Origin: Branchiostoma belcheri | Lineage: Eukaryota > Chordata > Leptocardii > Amphioxiformes > Branchiostomatidae | Assembly: GCF_001625305.1 (NCBI RefSeq) | Contig: NW_017804642.1 | Location: 546,466 to 610,465, forward strand | Direction: 5' to 3' | DNA length: 64,000 nucleotides | Shown: positions 36,401 through 47,400 of the stretch, one piece after another | How the letters are laid out: each line of letters starts with the position of its first letter | Numbering within the stretch: position 1 is the first letter of the stretch | Position numbers and translations under genes: made by a program | Notes under the pieces: model-generated | Seen by the model: only the letters and a program-made list of their open reading frames with translations | Database searches by the model: none | What the model was told of the DNA's origin: nothing

Positions 36401-36958
36401 ACAACTAGGATGAAAAGGAAGTCGTTTTCTACTGTTCAGGGCAAAATATGAGCATTTTGCAGTTGATTCTTTTGAATTTTTATTTTTATTTGCAAATCAG
36501 GATAAATGAAGGGGGCGAATCCGTTAACCAAGAAATTAAATTGGTGTGGCCTAACTGAATATTATAGTTAGCGGAAGTCGAATTTCGTTTACTGTATTTG
36601 GTAAAAAGTTGAAAAAATAGTCTAAAATTGAATGATCCAAGTTCGAGTTTGGTGAAAGTTGATTTTGGCTTGACGCCATGTTTCTGTGTATTCTTCTGGG
36701 CTGTTACACTTGAGCAGCAAGTGTTAAGGTGAAAGATACTGAAGTGTGCTCCCTCCTAGTAGCTTTTTAACTACATTTGAAGTTGACCCAAAACATGCAG
36801 ATGTTTTTAGTTCTGTGCCCCTGTCTGTATGCCTAGTTGGAGTGCCGGCAGAAGAGGCTGAAAGACACGAGGCTTCCATGATGGAAGAACTGGAAGCCAT
36901 GCAGTTAGACCTGGATGAACTGAACACCAGCCTTGGCCAGGAGCTGCTAGAGCTGTAG
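24406..36958 (+). CDS. ZCWPW1-like histone reader with CW zinc finger, PWWP and ARID domains (13 exons)
   Basis: Exons: 24406-24484, 25078-25208, 29749-29876, 30119-30238, 30873-31050, 31577-31802, 32437-32642, 33054-33218, 33518-33624, 34876-35027, 35317-35412, 35992-36135, 36837-36958. The total is 1854 nt, in frame throughout, 617 codons plus TAG. The CW finger is at residues 74-114: WIQCDKCSKWRR, WLC and SC give the four zinc Cys (79, 82, 103, 114). PWWP begins near 141 (GSLVWARLDGFA) with SWPA as the PWWP tetrad and ends near 200. A basic linker follows. An ARID-like domain spans about 360-455: FLTSHGKHVSSPPVWNGSKV, LHQLFTAVMEKGGYSQ, W-x-x-IYRVL, KKYYERNLLPYE. The C-terminus is acidic with a Leu-rich helix. 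Vertebrate ZCWPW1 binds H3K4me3 (CW) and H3K36me3 (PWWP) at PRDM9-marked meiotic break sites; ARID would add DNA binding. The exon 7 acceptor is the weakest border. Confidence 0.85.
24780..25043 (-). repeat. Dispersed repeat, GGGCTCAAAATTAA ends, in ZCWPW-like intron 1
   Basis: This is the inverted counterpart of 21036-21372 and shares its end with 1-44. It stops 34 bp before exon 2, just ahead of the splice acceptor. Confidence 0.65.
27003..27093. repeat. Tandem duplication, 46-bp unit
   Basis: Two adjacent copies of TGTCGCTTGTCCCCTTTGTT ... CCGTTCATTAT differ at about four positions. They lie in the centre of the large palindromic element. Confidence 0.8.
27540..28870. repeat. 230-bp tandem satellite, five copies
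   Basis: The block ATTTTCTGGAGCGTGGTATT recurs at 27551, 27790, 28211, 28440 and 28670, giving steps of 239, 421, 229 and 230. The long step holds a 187-bp insertion. Each unit ends with a CACGTTTATGTATTTAT block, the GGTGACGTGAAACATG motif and a GTGTGTACATGTATCG block. It forms the right arm of the 3.8-kb element. Confidence 0.85.
27981..28167. mobile_element. 187-bp MITE inserted in a satellite unit
   Basis: The ends CAGGGGTTTTTCT and AGAAAAACCCCTG are perfect 13-bp inverted repeats, with ACGAT on both sides (27976-27980 and 28168-28172). Sister satellite units have an uninterrupted ACGATTATCC, which proves the insertion and its 5-bp duplication. The CAGGG terminus recalls hAT elements; that is only a guess. 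Confidence 0.85.
29281..29649. mobile_element. Harbinger-like MITE, family 1
   Basis: Inverted ends GGCCACACCAATTTAATTTC are flanked by TTA (29278-29280 and 29650-29652). It is 369 bp, in ZCWPW-like intron 2, about 100 bp before exon 3, and in opposite orientation to the copies at 31973 and 36189. Confidence 0.85.
30590..30850. repeat. CpG-rich inverted repeat cluster in ZCWPW-like intron 4
   Basis: CpG-rich sequence with repeated GTACGC/CTACGG words. The block GTAGACAGCACGCAGAAGCA at about 30807 echoes GCAGACAGCACGCAGAAAAA at 30668, and ATCCGTAGG/CTACGG words face each other around 30730-30785. It ends just before exon 5 (30873). It is probably a dispersed repeat; borders are approximate. 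Confidence 0.45.
31085..31230 (-). mobile_element. Retroelement end with hammerhead-like core in ZCWPW-like intron 5
   Basis: On the minus strand CTGATGA is followed by the hairpin GACCAGAGTGACTAGTC (one mismatch) and GAAA. The same flanks occur at 5225-5335. The stem III side is poorly formed, so activity is doubtful. Confidence 0.5.
31973..32332. mobile_element. Harbinger-like MITE, family 1
   Basis: Ends GGCCACACCAATTTAATTTC with TTA at 31970-31972 and 32333-32335; 360 bp, in ZCWPW-like intron 6. It is strongly similar to 36189-36551. Confidence 0.85.
32815..32905 (-). repeat. Penelope-like element fragment, relative of 12540-12665
   Basis: It shares 'ggttagacatccaggtaata' and CCAGTTGCTTGAGTAACTGC with the MAK16 intron copy, but these two blocks are rearranged relative to each other and no hammerhead core is present. 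Confidence 0.5.
33330..33412. repeat. Truncated Harbinger-like MITE, family 2
   Basis: Contains TTTGGAGTCTGCAGAGG and ATCCATAAAATTTACT, the right-end sequence of 17277-17672. The outer terminus is lost. It lies in ZCWPW-like intron 8, about 100 bp before exon 9. Confidence 0.55.
34426..34847. mobile_element. TACCTCCATG-ended element in ZCWPW-like intron 9
   Basis: It begins TACCTCCATGAAAAATGGAGG, has a GT run (34465-34487), then CCGCACATTTGTAGTCAGCATAACTTC-type sequence, GGCTGACCTTGGTACTGCAG, and ends TTTCATGGAGGTA. The ends are inverted repeats. The same order of blocks occurs at 52619-53492. Confidence 0.65.
36189..36551. mobile_element. Harbinger-like MITE, family 1, in the last ZCWPW-like intron
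   Basis: Ends GGCCACACCAATTTAACTTC with TAA at 36186-36188 and 36552-36554; 363 bp. It starts 53 bp after the exon 12 donor. Confidence 0.85.
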
Positions 36959-37903
36959 TTCGTGGGAACAGAGGTCTGTGATGTTTCTTGTTGAAAGGCT
37001 TTATTTTTATTGAAACCTTTGGTCAATTTCTAAAGAAAACCCAAAGGATGAAATTGCTTTTCAGGTTTTGGACTTGCTAAGCTATTGTGATAAAAACACA
37101 TGGTGGGTTATTTGACAATTTTTTAACAGTGAGGGGGATTTCACACAAGAGGTACCAATAGTAGTAAATAACAAGTAAATGCGTATCATATTTTTTCAGT
37201 GACTTCCATACTGTAAACTTATCATTACCGCAAACAAATGATTTGCCAAAATAATTTTTTCTGCACCTGCTGCCACTGCGAACATATCATTCTGCGAACA
37301 TGTCTATTTTTTCGCGCGATTCTCACTGCGAACATGTAATTCTGCGAACATGTCTATTTTTCTCAGAGCGCGATTTTTTGCTCGTGAACATAAATTAAAA
37401 TTGAAATTACAGTATATCAGGGAGAAGGTTGATACACAGATCATTGTAATAGATGAAGAAGACTCTTCTTAACTTCATCTTCCTTTCATCTATTATGATG
37501 ACCCCAGCTAAGTTCTTGTTTATTGGTTGCTTATTATCTTTTTCAGCAGAGGAAAATGTGTGTATCAAGCCTTGTGAGGCCATCCTATGTAGGGACAAGC
37601 ACTTTGTTGTCAATTGAACATCACAAGAGAGTACAGTCAATGTATTCATCATCAATGCCTAGAATATGCAACATTTGCAAAGTTCAGCTTGGTTACCTTG
37701 AAAGTTATTATAATTATAATAATTATACTGGTTGTGATTTTTTCTCATTTACTGCAGTGATAGATGGACAACCTACTAGTGATATCTATAGGATATTTAA
37801 GGCAGATTTCCCCAGATACCTCATGCTTGCACCACCAGAGATGTACTTGATGAAGCACAAAAATCGTATCAATCCAGTGTGAAAGATGCCTCTCTCCTAT
37901 TTC

Positions 37904-37904
<1 letters not shown>

Positions 37905-37957
<53 letters not shown>
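37905..37957. repeat. (CA)n microsatellite
   Basis: About 26 uninterrupted CA units in intergenic sequence. Confidence 0.95.
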
Positions 37958-37960
<3 letters not shown>

Positions 37961-38127
37961 GTATGTGGTACATGAATCTTTCAGTTGTCAAAAGTTGAAA
38001 GGATTTTGCCATAAAAAATGTTTTGCACTATGATTGCCTAAAACAATTAGACAAATATGCCTTTAAGAATTGCTTAGTAATACTTCATTTTTTGGCGTTG
38101 TTACTTAGCTTAACTTTTCTTGCATTG

Positions 38128-38243
38128 TCATGTTCCATGTAAGTTTAGGTTCATGATCCATTTAAGTTTAGGTTCATGTTCCATGTAAGTTTAGGTTCAT
38201 GCTCCATATAAGTTTTAGGTTCATGCTCCATGTAAATTCAGGT
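38128..38243. repeat. 23-bp tandem repeat, five copies
   Basis: The unit TCATGTTCCATGTAAGTTTA followed by GGT occurs five times in a row with one to four changes per copy. Confidence 0.85.
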
Positions 38244-39875
38244 TATGGAAGTAAGGGACTGTTTCATTAAAAGGTAGACTAAGTGTAGGTAGTCAAAGAG
38301 AAAAAAAACATAGCTAGCTGGCCAGGCACATATATGTACAGGCCTGCAAAAGAATAGAGGTATATCCATTACCATCCATGGGATGTATAGAACTTACTTA
38401 TAGGTGCAAAAAGAAACTCTACTTTCAACACTTATTACATTTGGTGTTCTACCATTATTAATATGCATTACCATTAAAGTTTGTTATCTTTGGCTCTCTT
38501 AGTGGTAACTCCTTTTGGTACAGATACGCCAAATTAAAGATGTGTTGCATGTGATCAGTGGTTTTGTGTTTTCAATTGCCAGGGTAGAGAGTACATGTAA
38601 TTTAATGTACATCTATATCCTTTATTCCACCCTTTTCTTTTTTCTTTGGTGACTCATGCAACAGCATCCTACTATAACTCACATACTGAAATGAAATTGA
38701 CACCACTACATGAAAGATTTTTCCCATATTTTATTATGCTCCCCAAAGTGAGCTAAGCTAGACTGGAAATGTATCTGATTATATAGAGATACTCCATGCA
38801 GGACAGATAAATAATTAAATAAATGCAATTGTATTTGACATAAGAGGAGAGAATATATTAACTGTCTTTATTTCTACATTAAGGATTTTTAACCTTTGGT
38901 ATCTAACATTAGAAGAGAAAAACTGTCTTTATTTCTACTTTAAGGATTCTTACCCTTTAGTCCTTTATAATTTCAAAAGCTTTACAAGAGTAGCAGCATT
39001 CTAATAAGAAATACAAAGTTATTGTCACTCTAGGAATAGAAAGCAGCATTGTAATATCTAACAGATGACTAGTTGCCGCAACATAGTTGCTTGCCCTACT
39101 AAGATATTGTGTAAACTTAGTTCAATGATAAATAATGCAAGTCAGTCTTGCATATCATTATTTTAAGGTTGGGCTCGAATCTATGAATATTTCTTCCTGA
39201 ATAAATACAATCAATTTGCCATCGTATGTGAGAATTGCAACAAAATGTTCTACTTGTACTCTTAAAAGCACTCTTTGAAATACTGCTAAGGAAATTCATG
39301 CTATGTCAATATCAATATATCGTCAATGTCAGTATGATAACGTTCTTTAAAGTTGCCTTCTATAGTGCACATAGATATTTTGAATTTTTATATTAATCTA
39401 CTTTTTTTCTAATATTGTTACTTTATAGTTACTTAGATATTCGAGTGCTGGTGATTTTGCACAATATCTGTTGACTCTGAGACTGCCTCCATTTTTAGGT
39501 CATTGGAGGCAACCATGTAAACTTGGGTCGCTCAAGCTTGAACTGTAACAAAAGAAAAAAGTTGAATGTTCATCAATATAATCTATTTCAATATAATTTG
39601 AAATTAAGACCCAACAAAATATATTAATAGCTGAATAACATAATGTATGCTTTCCTTTTGAGGCGTGAATTTTCCAGAATTTTTCTTATAATATGTAATA
39701 TTTTCTTACTTAAAGGAAGTCCTACAACTAATAATCAACAATGAAACAACTAACAACTACAAAGAGAAAAATAATTTTATTCATAGTGTGTTGTATAACT
39801 AGTGCAATGTAAAGTATGTGTAAATGGCAACATTTTGAATTAAGTATCAAGGACAAAAAGACATTACACTTTAAT

Positions 39876-41484
39876 CTATGTTGAGTTTGTCAAGTCACAA
39901 CAGAGGTTCCTTACTTTTCGATCTTGCTTGAAGATCTGATGGTATTGCTTGAGGCTTTCATCATCGGACTCCCGGTACATCTCATTGGAGGTTCGACGTC
40001 TGACAGACTCAGGGGTTGGCATGTACCTAATGTGGGGGAATGTTGCTTGGATTGGTAGATAGTATTAACTTCTAGATCACTATTATAATAGCATTAGTTC
40101 TGCTCTCTTCAGTAAGCCTGTTCAACAGCATGCATGTTGGCATTCAGCGTAACACATAAGCAAACTTACATACATACATACACACACACATTTTTAAAAA
40201 GCCTTTTCCGTCACATTAAGCTGACACAAAGCATTCGTTTTCGCAACATAGTTTCTACACTGAATTCAAGATACAGTGCAGCAATCAACATTGCAGGAAA
40301 TGTAATCATTATAATGTATCAAATTTAATGTTAGCTGCATCCTGAGCAGAAGTAAAGTCCAGCTGCAGAAGAAAATAGACTTTTTCGCATCCTGATGAAT
40401 TAATGTTTGAATTAGCTTTCACTGTTGATAAGCAACATCACGTTTGAGGGTGCATTCTACCAGAAAAGCGTAGTTACCAATGATGATCTGATACAAAAGG
40501 AAATCCTCTAACCGTCCTATAAACAGTGGTGCATCACTCCCACTGAAAGATGGGCTGTCAGTGTGTGAGGACCAGGAGTCTGGGTTCTGTCCAAGACGGG
40601 CTGCGTAAGCACTGTCATTGTCGAAGACACTTGTTGTCTTATCTGTCATTTTGGGAGCAACGATGAGAAGAGACTCCCGTGGAATGAAGCTGTAAAAAAT
40701 GTAAGCAGGATTAATTTTATTACAACACAATTTTATTGCATACATCATACTACTAATGCAGGACCAAATAATTGTCTATATTTGGCATTGCATAGAATAA
40801 CAAAATATTGAAAGTCTTGAAACGATTGACCATTACTAAATCAGAAAGCTTCTGAATCAGTACTTGGATGAATAAATGCAGATTAAATTTAATATTATGT
40901 GACGCCATGCACTATGCTAGTGACACATGTTTTGCTCAATAGTTTTGTATACAATATGACATCATGATGTTATTCACATGCATTTCTATGCATGGCTATG
41001 AATTACAGAAGGGATACTAAAATGTGATTTGCAACTTTTTTCTATTTCAAAATTTATCAGAAGACATGATGGTGACTGCACATTCAAGTTTGTTCAACTT
41101 ATTTTTATGCCACCACCAATGCAGACAACAAACAACAGACATACTCATTTTCATCTGAGTAAAGTGAGGAAATTCTTGTAAAGTGCATTTCTCAAGGGTA
41201 CAAGATTGGTGGCATGCCAGGATTCGAACTCGGGACTGCTTGGTACCAAGCCGAATGCTCTGCCGTTACGCCACACGACCCCATGTGCTTTGCAATTATT
41301 CAAACATGCACAGGATATTACAGAGCTATGATTGAAGAATGACGGAGGAAACTTACTAAAAGGAGCTTTCTCTTCTTGCGCTGTTTGCGTGCAGCTAGGA
41401 TGGCCAGACAGCAGCAGCAGGGGATGATTGCTGCCAGTGCTGCCAACGCTGCCAAAGACCCCGTTTCTGCATCTCCAATTAGTC
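39876..41484 (-). other. Mucin: transmembrane helix and cytoplasmic tail exons
   Basis: Exon 41484-41357 encodes a helix of about 22 residues made of Leu/Ala/Ile with CCCC in its middle, then the stop-transfer RKQRKKRK. The four Cys are candidate palmitoylation sites. It ends in phase 0 at a strong donor (TTTTA|GTAAGT). The next coding stretch, about 40690-40490, reads APKMTDKTTSVFDNDSAYAA and on, and the last exon, 40026-39876, reads MPTPESVRRRTSNEMYRESD and on to TAG. Both look genuine, but the obvious acceptor (TTTTTTACAG at 40691) gives the wrong phase for the first. The second needs an incoming phase 2, whereas the best donor (ATTG|GTAACT) gives phase 1. An alternative acceptor (GGGAG|TCTCTT), an alternative donor (TTTT|GTATCA) or a missed exon would solve it. 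Confidence 0.6.
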
Positions 41485-44400
41485 CTAGGATAGAAATATA
41501 AAACTTATAAACAGCTGATCTTATGTTTGTCCTTGTGTAGTTGTTGGGGGTTGCCAGAAAACTCAGTGTCAGAGGTGATGTACAGTACTTAATTGTAAGA
41601 GAATGAAAAAGAGTAATACAAAACGAAGACATAACACATTTTTTACCATTTATTCATGGTAAGTGGATTGCATTGAATTGTCAAGTTTAGGTATAAGTAA
41701 TAAAACAATACCGTAGAACCAAACTAGGAAAAGGCAATAAAACAAAGTGAAGAATATGATGTTTTTACCTTCATGGCAGTTGTTTCTCTTGGTGCCGTCA
41801 GGGCATCGGCAGAAGGGAGTCCCGGCAGTGTCATACTCACAGGTCCCTGGGCTACAGTCTAGATCTGAACAGTCTGTTACATTGAGTCGTATAGGCACCC
41901 ACTTAGCCACAATGGGTTCTGTGAAGGAGATGGATTGAAAATTAGATTACGTATTGAATTTCAGAGTTTCACTGCACAGTTTCATCTGGGAAAGAGCACT
42001 CGTTAGTGATGAACACCATTTCACACATCAATACACTTTTCCCTTTCTTATCAATTTCCAGAGCACCCTCACCACACTGGATGCATCTGTCAAAACCCTG
42101 GGCGGCATGGGGTTTGGCCCAGTACAAAATAGATAGATAGATACTTTAGATAGATTGATTGGTAGATAGATACTATATTAGATAGATAGACAACTGGACC
42201 TCTGGGAAGAGTGGCTAAGGCCGACAGGGCATTTCCAGTATAAATAAAGGTTATTTATTGTTTGATAGATAAAATTAAAAACGCCTTGGTGGGAGGGACT
42301 GCCACTATCTTCCTCTGCCTATGGGTTTTTTCTATTATATAAAAACACATAGGCGTAATTTACCACCTAGTCTCCTAATATCTTTATGTGAAGAAGAAAA
42401 TAAAAACAACTTACCGCCGCAAGAAGAGCTTGTTACATTCCACACCAGCCCGTCCGGGCAGTGGCATGCGTGGGACCCGGGAAGGTTTGTGCATGACTTG
42501 TTGTACATTGCACACTCATCTATTGCCACTTCACACTCGTCTACATCTGTTAGAAATAGAAGAAGAAGAAGAACTTTAGTGCGCAACAGATGTAGTGGAT
42601 ACCTCGTATGGCAAAATACACATACATGTACATAGTTGGTGATGCTAACATACATAGTTGGTAATGCTAAAAATATCTAACAGTTCTACTAACTGTACTA
42701 AGAATCTGGTCCACTTTCATAAACAATGTATAGCAATTAAGAGACACCAATTATACCAATCTAACTCTATTGATAGTAATATATTGTGTCAGGAATTTAT
42801 TACATTTTCGCATTTTGTCAGCGAATTGTGTATAAATTGGCCTACATAAGTGGATATATTGACAGGACATGATAGTAGCATATTGAATATCTGTCTTTGT
42901 ATGGGGTAGCGTTATATCGGTCTTACATGTAATATATTGTAACAATTTTCGTCGGTTTTCATCATACGTTGGGCAATCTATTATAAAATACAAGTTGTGA
43001 ATTTGTAATGCATTGCAGGTTAACCCTTCTTGTGGGGATATTTTCCCCTGACAGTCCAAAGAAAGTGGCATAAACGTTTCTTTCTGAAAATTAATATTTT
43101 CGTTCTGAAAATTAATTTCCCAATCTGGTGGTCTGGACTTAACATTATACACGTATAACGTTTTAAGCTAAAATCTTATGCCTTCTAAATTGGTGACAAT
43201 AGATTAAAATAAAAGGATTCCTGGAGGTTTTAAATGTTGCAGCTTGCTCTGATACTTGCCAATGCATCTTGTTTTATTTTCAATCTCAATGAAGCCTGAA
43301 TGGCAACGACAGCGGTATTCGCCATGATGGTGTAGAAAGCAGGTCTCTACTGGAGTGCAGGTGGTGTGAAGACTTGACGTGCACTGATCTCCCATCAGCT
43401 CCCAGATTGCTGAAGGTGTAAAAAGTGTCAGAATTTATGAATATCCTCGCTATAAAACTAGTCTAGCAAAGTGAAAAGTAAACAGCAAAAGATCTGGAAT
43501 AAAGAACAGTTTCTACGCCAAATTAAGCGGTTGATTTGTCAACCATTTTGCTGTTCTTGTTCAGTAAGTAAATTGACTGCATGTCAGAAGTTGACATAAA
43601 GGATACGTGGAGATGTATTACAAATTCTGGTAAATATATTGTACCAATCTGTCTTTTGTAATTTTTTAGGACATGAAATCTTAACCTGTTTGTATATATC
43701 TATAGGCACGTATATTATACAACTGCCCATTTTTATAACGACAATAGTTTACTTACTGCAACTGTTTTTATCTAATTGGGATTCTTTTTACACGTTGATT
43801 CAATTTTAATTCAGTGTTATACACATTGTGAAAACGAATAACGTCATCTTGTATCTTGTAAACATAACCATTTCAGAAAGAGGTTATGATGTAAACTTAC
43901 ACATATTTCCCATTGTCATGTCGTCAGGTACAAAGTGCCAGTCATCATCCAGTTCTAGTGACCTGTACCGAAGCAGGTGTACTGCCGCTCGAGTTGAGTT
44001 GATCTCAACGCTGACAATGATACTCCCCGGCCTGAAAAGATAACAGATAAGTTTATTGCAAATTCCCGCCCGAAGGCTAATATAATAACTAAAAATAACA
44101 TGGATAAAAACATTGAAACAGAGTACAAGATAACTTCAAAATATACATAATGACACGAGGTAATTGTATAAAACTATGTCTGAAAGGTTTGACCTCTCTT
44201 TTGTAAACCACGGAAGAGGTAATGTCCCACGTTTTCCAAAATTGGTGGGTTTTAGGTAGCTAAAAGAAGAATAGCCTTTGTCTGATAATGATAATGTGGT
44301 GTTGTGCTTAGATACTGGCATTGAGTTAATGCTAGTATGTCTGCAAGTTAACTGGCTGCTTGGTTAATCATACTATTGTAAGTTCTGCATCCAACCTCTA

Positions 44401-47400
44401 ACAGTATCTTGAAGAGACAAATTTTAAGGTGACAAAACAAATGCATTGTAACATACGTGATCCCTAGGAACCGCATACCGAAGATACCATCAATATCTGC
44501 CAGCATAGTTCTCGTCTAAAGATACAAGAAAATGTAAGTTAGTAACTGTAACGAAGGAAGACATTAAAGACATAGCGATTTTCCAATTTGGTTTGAATGA
44601 TTAGAGGCATGTTTATATATTAGGTGAAAAGAATTGGCAAGATATCAAATTAGTCATGTTAACATAGATACTATAATTACAAATTGCAATGAAGTTTAGT
44701 TTTTCATTTTGCTGAGCATCTCACTAGGATCTAGGATGTCTTTAGAGGCATGTTTATATATTAGATGAAAAGAATTGGCAAGATATCAAATTAGTCATGT
44801 TAACATAGTTACTATAATTACAAAGTGCAATGAAATTTAGTTTTTCATTTTGTTGAGCATCATACTAGGATTTCTTTTCATGGGGAAATTTTGTTTTCTT
44901 ATACTGTGAGTCTAAAAGGTGAGTCAGACGTGTGCGTGTGTAAATCTATATAATGCCCAATTTAAATCATTATGATAACTGTAGGAAACTGCAGAAAAAG
45001 GCAATGATAGTAGTCAATGAAGCCAAGTGTGTCTTATGCATGGTGAAATCGAAGTTATGTTCATTGTCACCAAATATTCTAGATGTTTGAACTTACCATC
45101 TTCATGTAGTATTCTTCAACCAACTTGTACTCCCAGCTGTTCTTGTCTGTAAACCTCACACTCCACTCAATACCCACCATCCTTGATGACAGCACTGATG
45201 TCACAATCTCTGTAAAAGTCCAGTACATCAATGTTTGCAGTTGCATGTGATTAAAACACAACTGACTTCAAACAGGGTTGCCGATGTACAAGTGAACATG
45301 GTTAATATCACAGACCCAAGCTATATCCTGAAAGGCATGTGACAGTATAAAATGCATGTTGTAAATGCATGCCATATCACAATACAAGACAATACTGTAG
45401 CACTGTGTCTTAAACTAATGTGCTGTATAGCTATTGCCATATCGAATATGATTGGCCTGCTGGTTAATGTTTCTACACACTAGAAATAACACTGACAATG
45501 AGGTGAATAAGATTGTACCTATTTCACATCCACACTTGTAAGAAACTTCGTAATCTTCACACTGGCCAGCATCTGTGTCCAGGTTGTCACTATTGAAGCA
45601 CCTCAATCCACTCAGTCCCATTGTGTTGTTGCACAGCACTGTCTGACCTGAGAAGTATAACGCACATCTTCAGGTTGATGTCTTATAAATGAAATATAGT
45701 CACCATTTTCATGTCTACATACATCAGTAAGTAATTGACACTTGAGACTTGGATGCATAAACCACATTCACTAATCAGAAGCCAAGTATATAGTAACCTT
45801 TATTCTAGATAATATAGATTGCCTAATTTCCTGAGATATGGCCAATATAGGTACAGGTACTACAAGAGATAGATTGTCTTTGGATTGTCCTAATATTCTA
45901 CTAAGTTTTGAACAAAGGATTTCGTATGACATGCTTTTATGGAATATTGAAGATAAATGCACATTTCACATGGCATCGGGTCATTTGGATGCAACATCTG
46001 CCACAGAGACCGTTTATCAAGAATTGGACTGTACTCGCACGAGTGACAGTGTGCATAAAAGAGGCAGTCATCCATTGTAGACTGTCTGGTAGATCCAAGT
46101 AAACATAAACCTTCAACATTATATTCTTAGTTCATGTATTTCATGATGGTTACTTGTGTTAAGCTGGAAGAAAAAAAGTAGACTATCCTCACCTAAATCA
46201 TCAGCAGTCAGGTTCGTTCCTACTTTCCTGCACATGATGTCTATGATGTAGTCATCGTCACAAATGCTGTAATTTCCCTGTCTGACGTTTTCCAGCAGTT
46301 CCATCTCCCCACCAAACTCTCCTGCTGTGGTTGTGTTGGTGTTGAAGAAGGGGGTCCAGTAGGGCTCACAATAGCCGTCTGTTTGGTTCACAATTTAAAA
46401 GACAGTGCTTAGCAATGAGAATGGAAGGAAAACCTAAAGCTAATCATCATCTTAAGAAGTAGATAGTTGTATTCAACTGTTGTTTAAAGTTTGTTTTGTT
46501 GATGAGGCATGTTTTGTTCACAGGGTGACCTGTTTGATGTGTAGTTCTTCTGTAGTTGTTTCTTACTACATGTGTGACTTGATGTATCCGTCTTTGTTTT
46601 TTGTGGTTCCTACCTTGTCCAAGACCTACAGCTCTAAAGCTATTGTTAAGGCTCTTGAAAACACAAACTTGTACCAGAGGTAAGGGCAACTTTGAAGTAC
46701 ACTGCATTTTCAGCTCTTTGCAGAAAGAATACATACCAGTCCTCTGGCCGCATAACAGTGGAAATGTCACCAAGTGATATTGTATATTTAATGTACATTA
46801 CGTTCATGTGATATGACGCAACAGGTATGTCATGATGGGTGTGTTGAGTTGTGAAGTGCCCACATGACCACCTCTAGCCATGGGGCCGGTAAGCGGTAAG
46901 TATGTCATACCTGGTGGAGGTGATGGTGTTGCTGAAGAAAGAAAATGAGAAAAATCAAGAGATAAGAAAAGGAATTAATAGGAGAACAAAAGCAGTATGT
47001 AATACTGCCGATTTCTGCATCCTGGTCTAAACCTAAGCAGGACATGATTACTGGGTGAGTTATACATCAGATTCTTCTTCATACTTCACAAAAATGTACG
47101 AAACGTTCCAAATTACATGCAATATGTCAACCGATTTGGCAAAAAATGTATTGGACAGAAAAAAGTGGCAATGTGGATTGGTTGACAAACAAATGCTGAT
47201 CTGGTGCAAATTTCAAAGTTGTGAGGGTGCATGCCCTTTTTCTATCATCATGATATTCTCGGTTTATTCCTTGCTATTTAAATCTAAAAAAAAACACCAT
47301 TATAATAATAATGTTTAAAATGGAACCTTCCACATACCTGTGCAAATGTGGCCATGACTGTCTACATAGCCAGTGAAGCACCGACAATTTGTTTCATTTT

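Larger units (their letters stand above)
36959..39875. other. Convergent intergenic region
   Basis: The ZCWPW-like gene (plus) and the mucin gene (minus) end toward each other. The region holds a CGCGAACATG-type repeat (37270-37390), a (CA)n microsatellite and a 23-bp tandem repeat. An open frame at 37523-37882 has no convincing coding character. A minus-strand AATAAA (plus-strand TTTATT at 39776-39781) lies about 95 bp past the mucin stop. Confidence 0.5.

Noticed and set aside
37523-37882. 119-codon plus-strand frame ending in a segment FKADFPRYLMLAPPEMYLMK
   Set aside because: No start context, no splice sites, AT-rich low-complexity middle, and it sits between two convergent gene ends. 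Possibly UTR.
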